Notes: generated from the sequence alone by a model not told the origin. 13,584 nucleotides of DNA from Dehalococcoidia bacterium (GCA_030640325.1 DAOWJM010000146.1:1-13584); one strand, 5' to 3'; counted from the first letter of the stretch, positions 5,841-13,174 are shown. Numbers and translations are program-made.

Positions 5841-6601
5841 TGCATACCGAGCTGGTTACTCTGGAAGTAGATGGCTTGAATATTGTCGGTCAGCTTTATC
5901 TACCCGCCGGCAGGGCGCCATACTCTACGGTTTGTGTTTGCCACGGTATACCGGCTAAAATTCCCGACCTTCATGATAGAGGCTATGCTGCGCTGGCGGA
6001 GCAGATTTGCCGCCACGGCTTTGCCGTGTTGATTTTTAACTTCAGGGGGACTGGGGATAGTGGTGGGAACCTGGATATTTTGGGCTGGACCAGAGACCTG
6101 AAGGCGGTGATTGATTATTTATGTGCTTTGCCTGAGGTGGATAAGTCTCGCCTATCGCTGCTTGGCTTTAGCGCTGGGGCTGCTGTTTCCATATATGTGG
6201 CGTCGCAGGATAATAGGGTATCCTCCATTGTAGCCTGTGCCTGCCCAGCGGAATTTACTTTCTTTACCAAGGTTGATGAACCACAGTCTGTCATCGACCA
6301 TTTCCGCAGTATTGGTGCCATCAGGGATAATGATTTTCCCCATTCCGCCCAAGAGTGGCTCGGTGGCTTCAAGCTAGTTAGCCCTATTAACTATGTAGCT
6401 GGAATTTCCCCCAGACCTTTGTTGTTAGTGCATGGCAGCAGGGATGAGACCGTCGAGGTCAGCGATGCCCATAAGCTATATGCTCGGGCAGGCGAGCCTA
6501 AGCAGCTCGTCATTGTGGATGGAGCACAGCACCGGCTGCGGCAGAATGATAGGGCGATGGCTATAGTTTTGGACTGGCTTAAATCCCAGCAGAAAAATTG
6601 A
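5837..6601 (+). CDS. Alpha/beta hydrolase of the serine-hydrolase type
   Basis: The 254-aa cytosolic protein has a complete alpha/beta-hydrolase catalytic triad: Ser112 in the nucleophile elbow LGFSAGA, Asp203 in HGSRDETV, and His232 in DGAQHRL. CHGIPA (35-40) and FNFRGTGDSGG (68-77) form the usual oxyanion-hole strand and the following loop. The region 138-185 would form a small cap. Closest relatives are probably peptidase-like or esterase-like hydrolases acting on small substrates; the substrate cannot be read. Two consecutive ATGs occur (5837 and 5840); the first overlaps the tlyA stop and GAGG lies at 5828-5831. Its own stop codon is embedded in the -35 box of the purF promoter. Confidence 0.88.
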   Translation: MMHTELVTLEVDGLNIVGQLYLPAGRAPYSTVCVCHGIPAKIPDLHDRGYAALAEQICRHGFAVLIFNFRGTGDSGGNLDILGWTRDLKAVIDYLCALPEVDKSRLSLLGFSAGAAVSIYVASQDNRVSSIVACACPAEFTFFTKVDEPQSVIDHFRSIGAIRDNDFPHSAQEWLGGFKLVSPINYVAGISPRPLLLVHGSRDETVEVSDAHKLYARAGEPKQLVIVDGAQHRLRQNDRAMAIVLDWLKSQQKN

Positions 6602-6627
6602 CCTACAGGTGGAAATTAGTTTATAAT
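6598..6627 (+). promoter_or_regulatory. Strong sigma-70-type promoter of purF
   Basis: TTGACC (6598-6603, 5 of 6 consensus) and a perfect TATAAT (6622-6627) are separated by 18 nt. The TGA stop of the preceding hydrolase (6599-6601) lies inside the -35 box. The expected start is near 6634, leaving a leader of about 15 nt with GAGAGG, too short for a purine riboswitch or a large operator. Confidence 0.75.
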
Positions 6628-6648
6628 TAAACTGAGAGGCAGATAAAC

Positions 6649-8070
6649 TTGCACGAGAGTTGCGGCGTTTTTGGAGTTTATGCCCCTGGCGAGGATGTAG
6701 CTCGACTTACCTTTTTTGCTTTATTTGCTCTTCAGCACCGTGGTCAAGAGAGCGCTGGTATTGCTACCACCAATGGCAAAAGGCTCCAAGTTTATGCTAA
6801 GATGGGGTTAGTATCCCAGGTGTTTACCGAGGATTCCCTAAGCCAGCTCGGCGGTGATTTTGCCATCGGTCATAATCGCTACTCCACTAGAGGTTCCAGC
6901 CGAGCAATCAACATCCAGCCAATTGTTGTGGGTAAGGGTTCAAATACTATTGCCATAGCCCATAACGGGAATATCGTCAATGCTGAGCACCTGTATCAAG
7001 AACTCTCCGACCTGGGTTATCCCTTCCATACCTCCACGGATACTGAGGTTATCGCTAACCTTATCCTCTCTTCCCCCGAGAAACGCTGGGTAGACAAGAT
7101 AAGGTATGCCATGCATCGGCTTCAGGGGGCGTATTCTCTAACACTCATGACCAACCGTAGTTTGTATGCAGTTCGTGACCCCTTTGGTGTGCGCCCGCTA
7201 TGTCTGGGGGCTATTAATGGCGGCTGGGTTATCGCCTCGGAGAGCTGCGCCCTTGACCATATTGGAGCCAGCTTTATCAGGGAGATTGAGCCTGGTGAGA
7301 TAGTTTCTATCACTGAGAATGGTGTTGATAGTTACCAGGAAGAGGTAGGCAGAAGGGCTCTATGTATCTTTGAGTATATCTACTTTGCCCGCCCTGATTC
7401 GGTGATTAATGGTCGGTTGCTTTACCCAGCACGGCAGGCTATGGGTGAGGGGCTGGCTCAGGAACACCAGGTGGATGCCGATTTGGTTATGGGTGTGCCT
7501 GATTCAGCTACTGCCGCAGGCATCGGTTATTCCAGCTGGTCAGGTATACCCCTGTGCGAAGGATTGCTCAAGAACCGCTATGTTGGACGCACCTTTATTG
7601 AGCCTGACCAGCGAATCAGAGACCTTGGCGTTAAGCTAAAGTTTAACCCTTTGCCTCTGATGTTGGATGGCAAGCGAGTGGTGGTGATTGACGATAGCAT
7701 TGTTCGTGGCACTACTACCCCTCAAGTAGTTAAGCTGCTGAAAAGGGCAGGGGCTAAAGAGGTGCATATGCGTATCTGTGCCCCACCCATCCGCTACCCA
7801 TGCTTCTTCGGTGTGGATATGGCTAGCCGCTGGGAGCTGATTGCTGCTCAAAAGACTGTGCCTGAGGTTAGGGATTTTATCGGTGCTGACTCACTGGGCT
7901 ATTTGAGCATTGATGGACTGATTAAAGCGGTGGCTTTGCCTAAGGATATTTTCTGTATGGCTTGCTTCACTGGAGACTACCCCATACCAGTACAAATTGA
8001 GATGGATAAGCTGGCACTGGAGACCATGCCCGCTGATGAATATAACCCCTTTGGCATAAAGCAGAGATAA
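6649..8070 (+). CDS. purF: Amidophosphoribosyltransferase (glutamine PRPP amidotransferase)
   Basis: PurF makes 5-phosphoribosylamine from PRPP and glutamine, the first committed step of purine synthesis. The 473-aa product has an N-terminal Ntn glutaminase domain with the nucleophile as Cys5 (MHES-CGVFG), so a four-residue propeptide must be removed. LQHRGQESAG (28-37), HNRYSTRG (75-82) and AHNGNI (104-109) are typical. The C-terminal phosphoribosyltransferase domain has the PRPP loop VVVIDDSIVRGTT (344-356). Cys239, Cys385, Cys436 and Cys439 (in CMAC) match the [4Fe-4S] ligands of the Bacillus-type enzyme, which fits an anaerobe. The start is TTG: the frame closes upstream at 6628 and offers no ATG or GTG. 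GAGAGG at 6634-6639 lies 9 nt before it. A strong promoter directly precedes. Confidence 0.96.
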   Translation: MHESCGVFGVYAPGEDVARLTFFALFALQHRGQESAGIATTNGKRLQVYAKMGLVSQVFTEDSLSQLGGDFAIGHNRYSTRGSSRAINIQPIVVGKGSNTIAIAHNGNIVNAEHLYQELSDLGYPFHTSTDTEVIANLILSSPEKRWVDKIRYAMHRLQGAYSLTLMTNRSLYAVRDPFGVRPLCLGAINGGWVIASESCALDHIGASFIREIEPGEIVSITENGVDSYQEEVGRRALCIFEYIYFARPDSVINGRLLYPARQAMGEGLAQEHQVDADLVMGVPDSATAAGIGYSSWSGIPLCEGLLKNRYVGRTFIEPDQRIRDLGVKLKFNPLPLMLDGKRVVVIDDSIVRGTTTPQVVKLLKRAGAKEVHMRICAPPIRYPCFFGVDMASRWELIAAQKTVPEVRDFIGADSLGYLSIDGLIKAVALPKDIFCMACFTGDYPIPVQIEMDKLALETMPADEYNPFGIKQR

Positions 8071-8093
8071 TCTAAGGCACTTAACTATCTTGC

Positions 8094-8122
8094 TTGACAC
8101 CAGGACTTGAATCCATTATTAA
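8094..8122 (+). promoter_or_regulatory. Promoter upstream of the small membrane protein and purM
   Basis: A perfect TTGACA (8094-8099) is followed after 17 nt by TATTAA (8117-8122), a 4-of-6 -10. It lies 24 bp after the purF stop and would drive the small membrane protein and possibly the downstream purM-purH genes independently of the purF promoter. Confidence 0.55.
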
Positions 8123-8170
8123 TAGCTGGTAACTAGCTGCTCCAATATCCATATAAGGGGGATTGATATA

Positions 8171-8368
8171 ATGGGCTACTTTACCATACTGGCGGCTATA
8201 CCCGGCTTCTTTTTGAGTGCTTTCATTTTCATGCTTCTCTGGGGTGTTATTGCCCCCGACTTCGGCATAGAAAAGATAGGCTATCCCATGGCTATGTTGA
8301 TAACCATCACCCTTTGGCTCGCCGTGGCACCTCTGGCGGCGGCTGCTGGTCGAGGAAAAAGAGAGTAA
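8171..8368 (+). CDS. Small two-span membrane protein of unknown function
   Basis: This 65-aa protein is almost wholly hydrophobic: segment one at about residues 5-28, a short loop PDFGIEKIGYP, segment two at about 39-59, then a basic tail GRGKRE. Translation is well supported by AAGGGGG at 8155-8161, 9 nt before the ATG, and by a promoter of its own. It lies between purF and purM with 100 bp before it and 48 bp after. I do not recognise it. The position might suggest a role in purine or nucleobase handling, but that is inference from neighbours only; no transport or catalytic motif is visible. Confidence 0.75.
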   Translation: MGYFTILAAIPGFFLSAFIFMLLWGVIAPDFGIEKIGYPMAMLITITLWLAVAPLAAAAGRGKRE

Positions 8369-8402
8369 CTACACTATTTTTAGTAAAAGAGATTTTAATT
8401 AC

Positions 8403-8419
8403 AGGAGGCAAGGCAGATT
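8403..8419 (+). promoter_or_regulatory. Perfect Shine-Dalgarno placing the purM start at AUU
   Basis: AGGAGG at 8403-8408 is the full anti-16S complement, 8 nt before ATT at 8417-8419. No ATG, GTG or TTG is in frame between the upstream stop TAA (8396-8398) and the conserved PurM N-terminus, so ATT is the only plausible initiator. Confidence 0.75.
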
Positions 8420-9424
8420 AAAGAGACCTATGCCACGGCTGGTGTCGATATTGCCCTTGCTGCTAAGGCAAAAGAGCTGATTGCAAAACATGCCCGCTCA
8501 ACTCTCCGCCCCGAGGTCTTGGGAGACTTGGGGTTCTTTGGAGGGCTCTATGAATTTAAGGGGTATCGCCAGCCGGTTCTGGTGTCCAGCGTTGACGGCG
8601 TGGGTACCAAGCTGAAGATTGCCTCCGCTTTAGCCAGGCATGATACTGTTGGTATTGATATCGTCAATCACTGCGTCAACGACATACTTACCTGTGGTGC
8701 TGAGCCACTCTTCTTTTTGGACTATATCGCTATGGGCAAGCTGATGCCAGAGCAGGTGGAGACTATCGCTCAGGGGCTGGCTCAGGCTTGCCGTGAGGTT
8801 GGCTGTGCTCTTATTGGTGGTGAGACGGCAGAGATGCCTGGGCTATATGCCGAGGAGGATTACGACCTGGCGGGCTTTATCATAGGTGTGGTGGAGAAAG
8901 AAAAGCTCATTCTGGGGAAGACTATCGGCATCGGTGACACCATTATTGGCTTACCCTCAAGCGGACTTCATACCAATGGTTATTCTCTGGTGCGTAAGCT
9001 CTTTGGTGCCGACCAATCGGTATTAAATACCCGCTACCCTGAGTTAGGTCGCACCCTGGGTGAGGAGCTTCTGGAGCCCCACCGCTGCTACCTTCACCAG
9101 TTGAAGCCGCTGCTGCCGTTTATTAAAGGTATGGCACATATCACTGGCGGGGGGTTGATTGATAATGTGCCTAGGATTCTGCCACAGGGTGTGGCAGCAA
9201 AATTTGATAGCCGTGCCTGGACAGTGCCGCCTATCTTTCAGCTCATTCAAAAGCGGGGCAATGTAGCTCAAAACGAGATGTATCATGTATTCAATATGGG
9301 CATCGGCATGGCGCTCATTTGCTCACCAGGCGATGCCGGCCAGCTTACCAGAGCACTGCCTGAGGCCGAGGTTATTGGTGAGGTGATAAAACAGGTGGGG
9401 GAGGCAAGGGTAGGTATCGAGTAG
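8417..9424 (+). CDS. purM: Phosphoribosylformylglycinamidine cyclo-ligase (AIR synthetase), AUU start
   Basis: PurM closes FGAM to AIR using ATP, the fifth step of purine synthesis, and belongs to the PurM/PurL/SelD/HypE ATP-binding superfamily. Read from ATT at 8417 the protein is 335 aa, family length, beginning (M)KETYATAGVDIALA, which carries the conserved Y-x-x-AGVD motif. Further motifs are SSVDGVGTKLK (58-68), VNDILTCGAEPLFFLDY (87-103), GGETAEMPG (134-142) and SSGLHTNGYSL (181-191). The first conventional start in frame is a TTG at 8519; it would lose 34 residues, including this motif, and has no Shine-Dalgarno. Hence a rare AUU start is the best reading. A G-to-T sequencing error in an ATG is the main alternative. 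Confidence 0.93.
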   Translation: MKETYATAGVDIALAAKAKELIAKHARSTLRPEVLGDLGFFGGLYEFKGYRQPVLVSSVDGVGTKLKIASALARHDTVGIDIVNHCVNDILTCGAEPLFFLDYIAMGKLMPEQVETIAQGLAQACREVGCALIGGETAEMPGLYAEEDYDLAGFIIGVVEKEKLILGKTIGIGDTIIGLPSSGLHTNGYSLVRKLFGADQSVLNTRYPELGRTLGEELLEPHRCYLHQLKPLLPFIKGMAHITGGGLIDNVPRILPQGVAAKFDSRAWTVPPIFQLIQKRGNVAQNEMYHVFNMGIGMALICSPGDAGQLTRALPEAEVIGEVIKQVGEARVGIE

Positions 9425-9458
9425 TTAGCTGCCATTTTCAGAGAGTAGGAGAATAAAT

Positions 9459-9944
9459 ATGAAACAATCGAGTAAGGTGGTTTTCCTATTCTTTATCGCT
9501 GGTGTCTTATCAGTTCTGGCTTTTCCATGCAATCCACTGATCATATTCAAAGTTCTTGAACCCAATAATATTAAGGTGCTATGGTATTTTGGATGGATAT
9601 TCTGGGTAGTCGGTATAGTCTTTGTAATTCTGCCTTATTACTATATTTATTATCGCAAAGTAAAGGTCTTGGTTGATAGTGGAATTTACGCCGTGGTCAG
9701 ACACCCCTTATATCTGGGTTGGATTTTATCGATATTCGTTGCCACGATTTTCCTTTACCAACATTGGTTATTTGTGATTATTGGAATTCCTGGAATAGCC
9801 AGTGTTTACTTAATCTCACGACAAGAAGAGCATCTCAACATTGAGAGGTTTGGTGATGCCTACAAACGCTATATGCAAAGGGTGCCAAGAATGAATCTGT
9901 TGGTGGGGGTCATACGGCTAGCACAACGTAGAGAAGTAAAATAG
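9459..9944 (+). CDS. Isoprenylcysteine carboxyl methyltransferase / PEMT-like membrane methyltransferase
   Basis: The 161-aa integral membrane protein has hydrophobic segments at about residues 7-22, 40-63, 84-101 and 103-119, then the cytosolic SAM-binding signature of this family: GIYAVVRHPLYLGW (75-88) and RQEEHLNIERFGDAYKRYM (121-139) followed by VPR (142-144). Such enzymes methylate lipids, isoprenoids or small thiol/amine compounds; the substrate here is unknown. The ATG has TAGGAG at 9446-9451. The gene is markedly AT-rich: my hand count for 9481-9660 gives about 34% GC, against roughly 50-60% in sampled stretches of purH. It sits between purM and purH (34 and 18 bp gaps), so it may be an acquired gene in the pur cluster. 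Confidence 0.82.
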   Translation: MKQSSKVVFLFFIAGVLSVLAFPCNPLIIFKVLEPNNIKVLWYFGWIFWVVGIVFVILPYYYIYYRKVKVLVDSGIYAVVRHPLYLGWILSIFVATIFLYQHWLFVIIGIPGIASVYLISRQEEHLNIERFGDAYKRYMQRVPRMNLLVGVIRLAQRREVK

Positions 9945-9962
9945 AAGCAATTGGAGGTTTTT

Positions 9963-11507
9963 ATGCGAGCTATTATCAGTGTGTCTGACAAAGCCGGTGT
10001 AACTGACTTTGTCAAAAACTTGAGCCAGTTGGGGTTTGAGGTATTCTCTACCGGTGGCACCAAAAAGGCGCTGGAAGAGGCTGGGGTGCCGGTGAAAAGT
10101 GTCTCTGAGATTACCGGATTTCCTGAGATTCTTGATGGCAGGGTGAAGACCCTGCACCCAGCAGTTCATGGTGGCATTCTGGCTAGACGCGACCTGCCCG
10201 GTCATATGGCGCAGCTAGCCAAGAATAATATCCAGGCTATTGACCTGGTGGCGGTTAATCTCTACCCCTTTGTCCAGACGGTATCCAAAGAAAATGTTGC
10301 CCTTGATGAGGCGCTGGAGAACATTGATATCGGTGGACCAACCATGATTCGGGCGGCAGCTAAGAATTTTCCCAGCGTTATTGTACTGGTAGACCCCCAA
10401 GATTACCAGCCGGTTCTGGAAAAATTGAGGCAGGGGGGTGTGGACTTGGCTGAGCGTAAACGGCTGGCGCAGAAGGCTTTCCAGCATGTGGCTGTCTATG
10501 ATACCGCTATTTCGCAGTACTTGAGACGGGATATAGAAGGCTTTCCTGAGGAGCTCACCGTTGCCCTGAAGAAGCGCTATGGACTTCGTTATGGTGAGAA
10601 TCCGCATCAGCAGGCTGCCTTCTATGCTGAGCAGGCGGTGGGAACTGCAATGGAGACTGGCATCACCTGGGCAAGACAGCTATGGGGTAAGGAGCTTTCA
10701 TTTAATAATATCTTGGATGCCGATGCTGCCTGGGGTGTGGCAATTGACTTCTCAGCGCCCACGGTAGCCATTATCAAACATACCAATCCCTGCGGGCTGG
10801 CTAGTCATGAGGATATTTCTGAGGCATATCGGCGGGCATTGACTGGTGACTCAGTGGCTGCCTTTGGTGGTATTGTTGCTGCCAACCGGGCGGTTACCTT
10901 AGCTATGGCTGAGGAAATGAAACCAGTCTTCTATGAGATAGTCATCGCCCCTGAGTATGAGACTGAAGCCCTGGAGAGGTTAAAGCGCAAAAAAGACCTT
11001 CGTATTCTGGTTGCTGAACTGCCGCCAGGTTATGGTGTGGCGCCGGCAGGCTATCTTGATTTCCGCAGGGTAAAGGGTGGATTCCTTGTCCAGAGTTCAG
11101 ATTCTCTTCCCGAGGGCGGTGTTAGCCTGCGCACGGCGACCAAACGTGAGCCAACGCCGGCTGAAATTGAAGACCTGCTCTTTGCCTGGAGGGCGGTTAA
11201 GCATATAAAGTCAAATGCCATTGTGCTGGCTAAGGATAAGACACTCTTGGGAATGGGTGCCGGGCAGCCCAGCCGCATTGTCAGTGCTCAGATAGCTATA
11301 GACAAGGCTGGAGATAAAGTTTCCGGCAGTGTTCTGGCTTCAGACGCCATGTTCCCCTTTCCCGATGTGGTGGAGGCGGCAGCCAGGGCTGGGGTTACTG
11401 CCATTATCCAGCCCGGCGGCTCAATAAGGGATGAGGATTCAATCAAGGCGGCTGATGAGCACAATATGGCTATGGTTTTTACCGGCGTCAGGCATTTTAG
11501 GCATTAA
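9963..11507 (+). CDS. purH: Bifunctional AICAR transformylase / IMP cyclohydrolase
   Basis: PurH carries out the last two steps to IMP: formyl transfer from 10-formyl-THF to AICAR, then ring closure. The 514-aa product has an N-terminal MGS-like IMP cyclohydrolase domain with SVSDKAGV (6-13), FSTGGT (28-33), DGRVKTLHPAVHGGIL (58-73) and GGPTMIRAAAKN (124-135). The C-terminal transformylase domain has LRYGENPHQ (208-216), SFNNILDADAAW (246-257) and the catalytic KHTNPCG (Lys272-His273). The frame is open from a TTG at 9951, but that TTG is part of TTGGAGG, the ribosome binding site; the ATG at 9963 fits the family N-terminus and has proper spacing. It ends 22 bp before the NAD-salvage fusion. 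Confidence 0.96.
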   Translation: MRAIISVSDKAGVTDFVKNLSQLGFEVFSTGGTKKALEEAGVPVKSVSEITGFPEILDGRVKTLHPAVHGGILARRDLPGHMAQLAKNNIQAIDLVAVNLYPFVQTVSKENVALDEALENIDIGGPTMIRAAAKNFPSVIVLVDPQDYQPVLEKLRQGGVDLAERKRLAQKAFQHVAVYDTAISQYLRRDIEGFPEELTVALKKRYGLRYGENPHQQAAFYAEQAVGTAMETGITWARQLWGKELSFNNILDADAAWGVAIDFSAPTVAIIKHTNPCGLASHEDISEAYRRALTGDSVAAFGGIVAANRAVTLAMAEEMKPVFYEIVIAPEYETEALERLKRKKDLRILVAELPPGYGVAPAGYLDFRRVKGGFLVQSSDSLPEGGVSLRTATKREPTPAEIEDLLFAWRAVKHIKSNAIVLAKDKTLLGMGAGQPSRIVSAQIAIDKAGDKVSGSVLASDAMFPFPDVVEAAARAGVTAIIQPGGSIRDEDSIKAADEHNMAMVFTGVRHFRH

Positions 11508-11529
11508 GCTCTAATCTTGGAGGGAGGCT

Positions 11530-13059
11530 ATGGCTAATGTAGTTCTGGTTTCTGATATGCTTAGAGGTTTCCTGGAGGAGGGTTATCCTCTGTATTGCGG
11601 GGAGAGGGCTCGCCGCATAATCCCTAATGTTCAACGTCTGCTGGAGCGGGAGCTTGCCCAAGGCTCCACGATATTCTTCCTTTGTGACCATCATGCTCCC
11701 GGTGACCCTGAGTTTGACATGTTTCCCCCGCACTGTATTGAGGGCACTGCGGAGGCGGAGGTCATCCCCGAATTAGCACAGTATGAGGGCGAAATAATAC
11801 CCAAGAGGACCTATAGCTCATTTTTTGATACCCCACTTGAGGGGAAGCTGAGCCAGCTCAAGCCAGAGAAGCTAATTGTTTGTGGGGTGTGTACTCACAT
11901 CTGCGTATTATACGCTGTGGCTGATGCTAGAATCCGTGGTTATGAGGTGGAGGTGCCTGTCGACTGTGTTGCCTCCTTTGATGAAAAGGCGCACCACTTT
12001 GCCCTGGATTACATGGAAAACACGTTAGGGGCTAAGTTGACCAGCTTGGGTGTCGGCCGGGCTAAGCCAGCCAAGTTTGAACCCCTTGAGGCTGTCTTGT
12101 CTGGGGAGACGGCTGATGTTTACTTTGCCCGCACTGTGGAAATATTGCGTCAAGAAGGACTTAACCCGGTGGCTACTATGGAGATATTCTCTGGGCGGGC
12201 GGGGGTATTCTGCGGTATAGAGGAGGTCAAGGCTCTGCTGTCTCGGATTTTGCCTGAGGCTCATCGCCAGGTATGGGCTCTGGCTGAGGGTGAAACCATG
12301 AAAGAGAAGGAAGTGGTATTGCGCATAACTGCCCCCTATCAGAGCTATGGGCTGTATGAAACGGCTATTGATGGTATTCTATCCTACTGTAGTGGTTGGG
12401 CAACTGCTGCCAGGGAGTGTGTGGAAGCAGCCCAGGGGATACCCATCATCAGCTTTGGTGCCCGCCATGTTTATCCTTCAGTGGCTGGGATAATGGATTA
12501 CTCAGCTATTATTGGCGGTTGCGCTGGCTGCTCCAGTGTGGCTGGGGCTAAGCTGGCTGGTATTGAGCCATCGGGGACTATACCTCATGCCCTGATTTTA
12601 ATTATGGGGGATACGGTTAAGGCGACTTTAGCCTTTGATAAGCATATGCCGGCTGGCATACCCCGTGTGGCTCTGGTTGATACCTTTAAGGATGAGGCAG
12701 AGGAGGCTCTGCTGGTGGCTCAGGCTCTGGGTGAGAAGCTGGATAGGGTGCGTCTTGATACCCCCGCTGAGCGGGGCAGCGTTACCCCCGACCTGGTCAA
12801 GGAGGTCAGAGCCAGACTGGACTTGGCTGGCTTCAAACATGTCGGCATTTTCGTCAGTGGGGGCATTAATGTGGAGCGGATAAGGCAATTCGTTGAGGCA
12901 GGGGTGCCAGTTGATGGCTTTGGTGTCGGCAGCTATATCAGCGGGGCTAAGCCCATTGATTTTACCGCTGACCTCCACGAGGTGGAGGGGAAACCAATTG
13001 CCAAGCGGGGCAGAATCCCCGGCATTACACCCAACCCCAGGCTCAAGCGCATAATGTGA
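11530..13059 (+). CDS. Fused nicotinamidase - nicotinate phosphoribosyltransferase
   Basis: One 509-aa polypeptide carries two consecutive NAD-salvage enzymes. Residues 1 to about 172 are an isochorismatase-fold nicotinamidase (PncA): catalytic Asp9 (VVLVSDM), Lys92 (PKRTYSS) and Cys125 (GVCTHICV), with Asp53, His55 and His68 (PPHCIEGT) as the expected metal site. From about 185 the sequence is a short, archaeal/group B-type nicotinate phosphoribosyltransferase (PncB): TADVYFARTVEILR (194-207), SFGARHVYPSVAGIMD (308-323), GGCAGCSSVAGAKLAG (329-344), GTIPHALILIMGD (349-361), and FVSGGINVERI and VDGFGVGSYISGAKP near the end. The linker is only about a dozen residues. It would convert nicotinamide to nicotinate and then, with PRPP, to nicotinate mononucleotide. 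GGAGGGAGG precedes the ATG by a few bases, and the gene closely follows purH. The domain calls are firm; the joint activity is inferred. Confidence 0.92.
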   Translation: MANVVLVSDMLRGFLEEGYPLYCGERARRIIPNVQRLLERELAQGSTIFFLCDHHAPGDPEFDMFPPHCIEGTAEAEVIPELAQYEGEIIPKRTYSSFFDTPLEGKLSQLKPEKLIVCGVCTHICVLYAVADARIRGYEVEVPVDCVASFDEKAHHFALDYMENTLGAKLTSLGVGRAKPAKFEPLEAVLSGETADVYFARTVEILRQEGLNPVATMEIFSGRAGVFCGIEEVKALLSRILPEAHRQVWALAEGETMKEKEVVLRITAPYQSYGLYETAIDGILSYCSGWATAARECVEAAQGIPIISFGARHVYPSVAGIMDYSAIIGGCAGCSSVAGAKLAGIEPSGTIPHALILIMGDTVKATLAFDKHMPAGIPRVALVDTFKDEAEEALLVAQALGEKLDRVRLDTPAERGSVTPDLVKEVRARLDLAGFKHVGIFVSGGINVERIRQFVEAGVPVDGFGVGSYISGAKPIDFTADLHEVEGKPIAKRGRIPGITPNPRLKRIM

Positions 13060-13083
13060 TGAGACTGTTTTCTACCTCACCCC

Positions 13084-13131
13084 TCGAAGAGTCTTCGACC
13101 TGTATCCCCCTCTCCTTCAAAGGAGAGGGGG
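13084..13131. repeat. Two perfect palindromes after the NAD-salvage gene
   Basis: TCGAAGA-G-TCTTCGA (13084-13098) is a 7+7 palindrome. CCCCCTCTCCTT (13106-13117) pairs with AAGGAGAGGGGG (13120-13131) across a 2-nt centre, a strong hairpin. The T-rich tail of an intrinsic terminator is missing, so these look like REP-type repeats that may also stop transcription of the pur/NAD cluster. Confidence 0.5.
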
Positions 13132-13141
13132 GAGGATGTTA

Positions 13142-13174
13142 AGAAGAAGGGCGAAGCCCCTCTTAGACACCCTA
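13142..13174 (-). repeat. Dispersed palindromic repeat, copy 2
   Basis: Read on the minus strand this begins with the same 19 bases as 1969-1987 (here 13174-13156) and continues into a diverged hairpin (GGGGCTTCGCCCTTCTT). It is the second member of the family found in the gatC-nfeD gap, in opposite orientation, in another intergenic region. Confidence 0.65.

Noticed and set aside
6601..6648. Purine riboswitch upstream of purF
   Set aside because: The leader predicted from the promoter is about 15 nt, too short for any aptamer.
8430..8480. ATG at 8430 as a short upstream peptide or alternative purM start
   Set aside because: It is out of frame with purM and closes after 16 codons; its bases lie inside the purM coding sequence.
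8519..9424. purM starting at the TTG at 8519
   Set aside because: It would remove 34 residues including the conserved Y-x-x-AGVD motif, and no Shine-Dalgarno precedes it.
9951..9962. purH starting at the TTG at 9951
   Set aside because: TTGGAGG is the ribosome binding site itself; the ATG at 9963 matches the family N-terminus.
10215..10607. 130-codon open frame antisense to purH
   Set aside because: It lies wholly inside a well-supported gene, lacks domain features and has the look of a codon-bias shadow.
12628..12978. 116-codon open frame antisense to the NAPRTase domain
   Set aside because: Shadow of a strongly conserved coding region; no ribosome binding site or recognisable domain.
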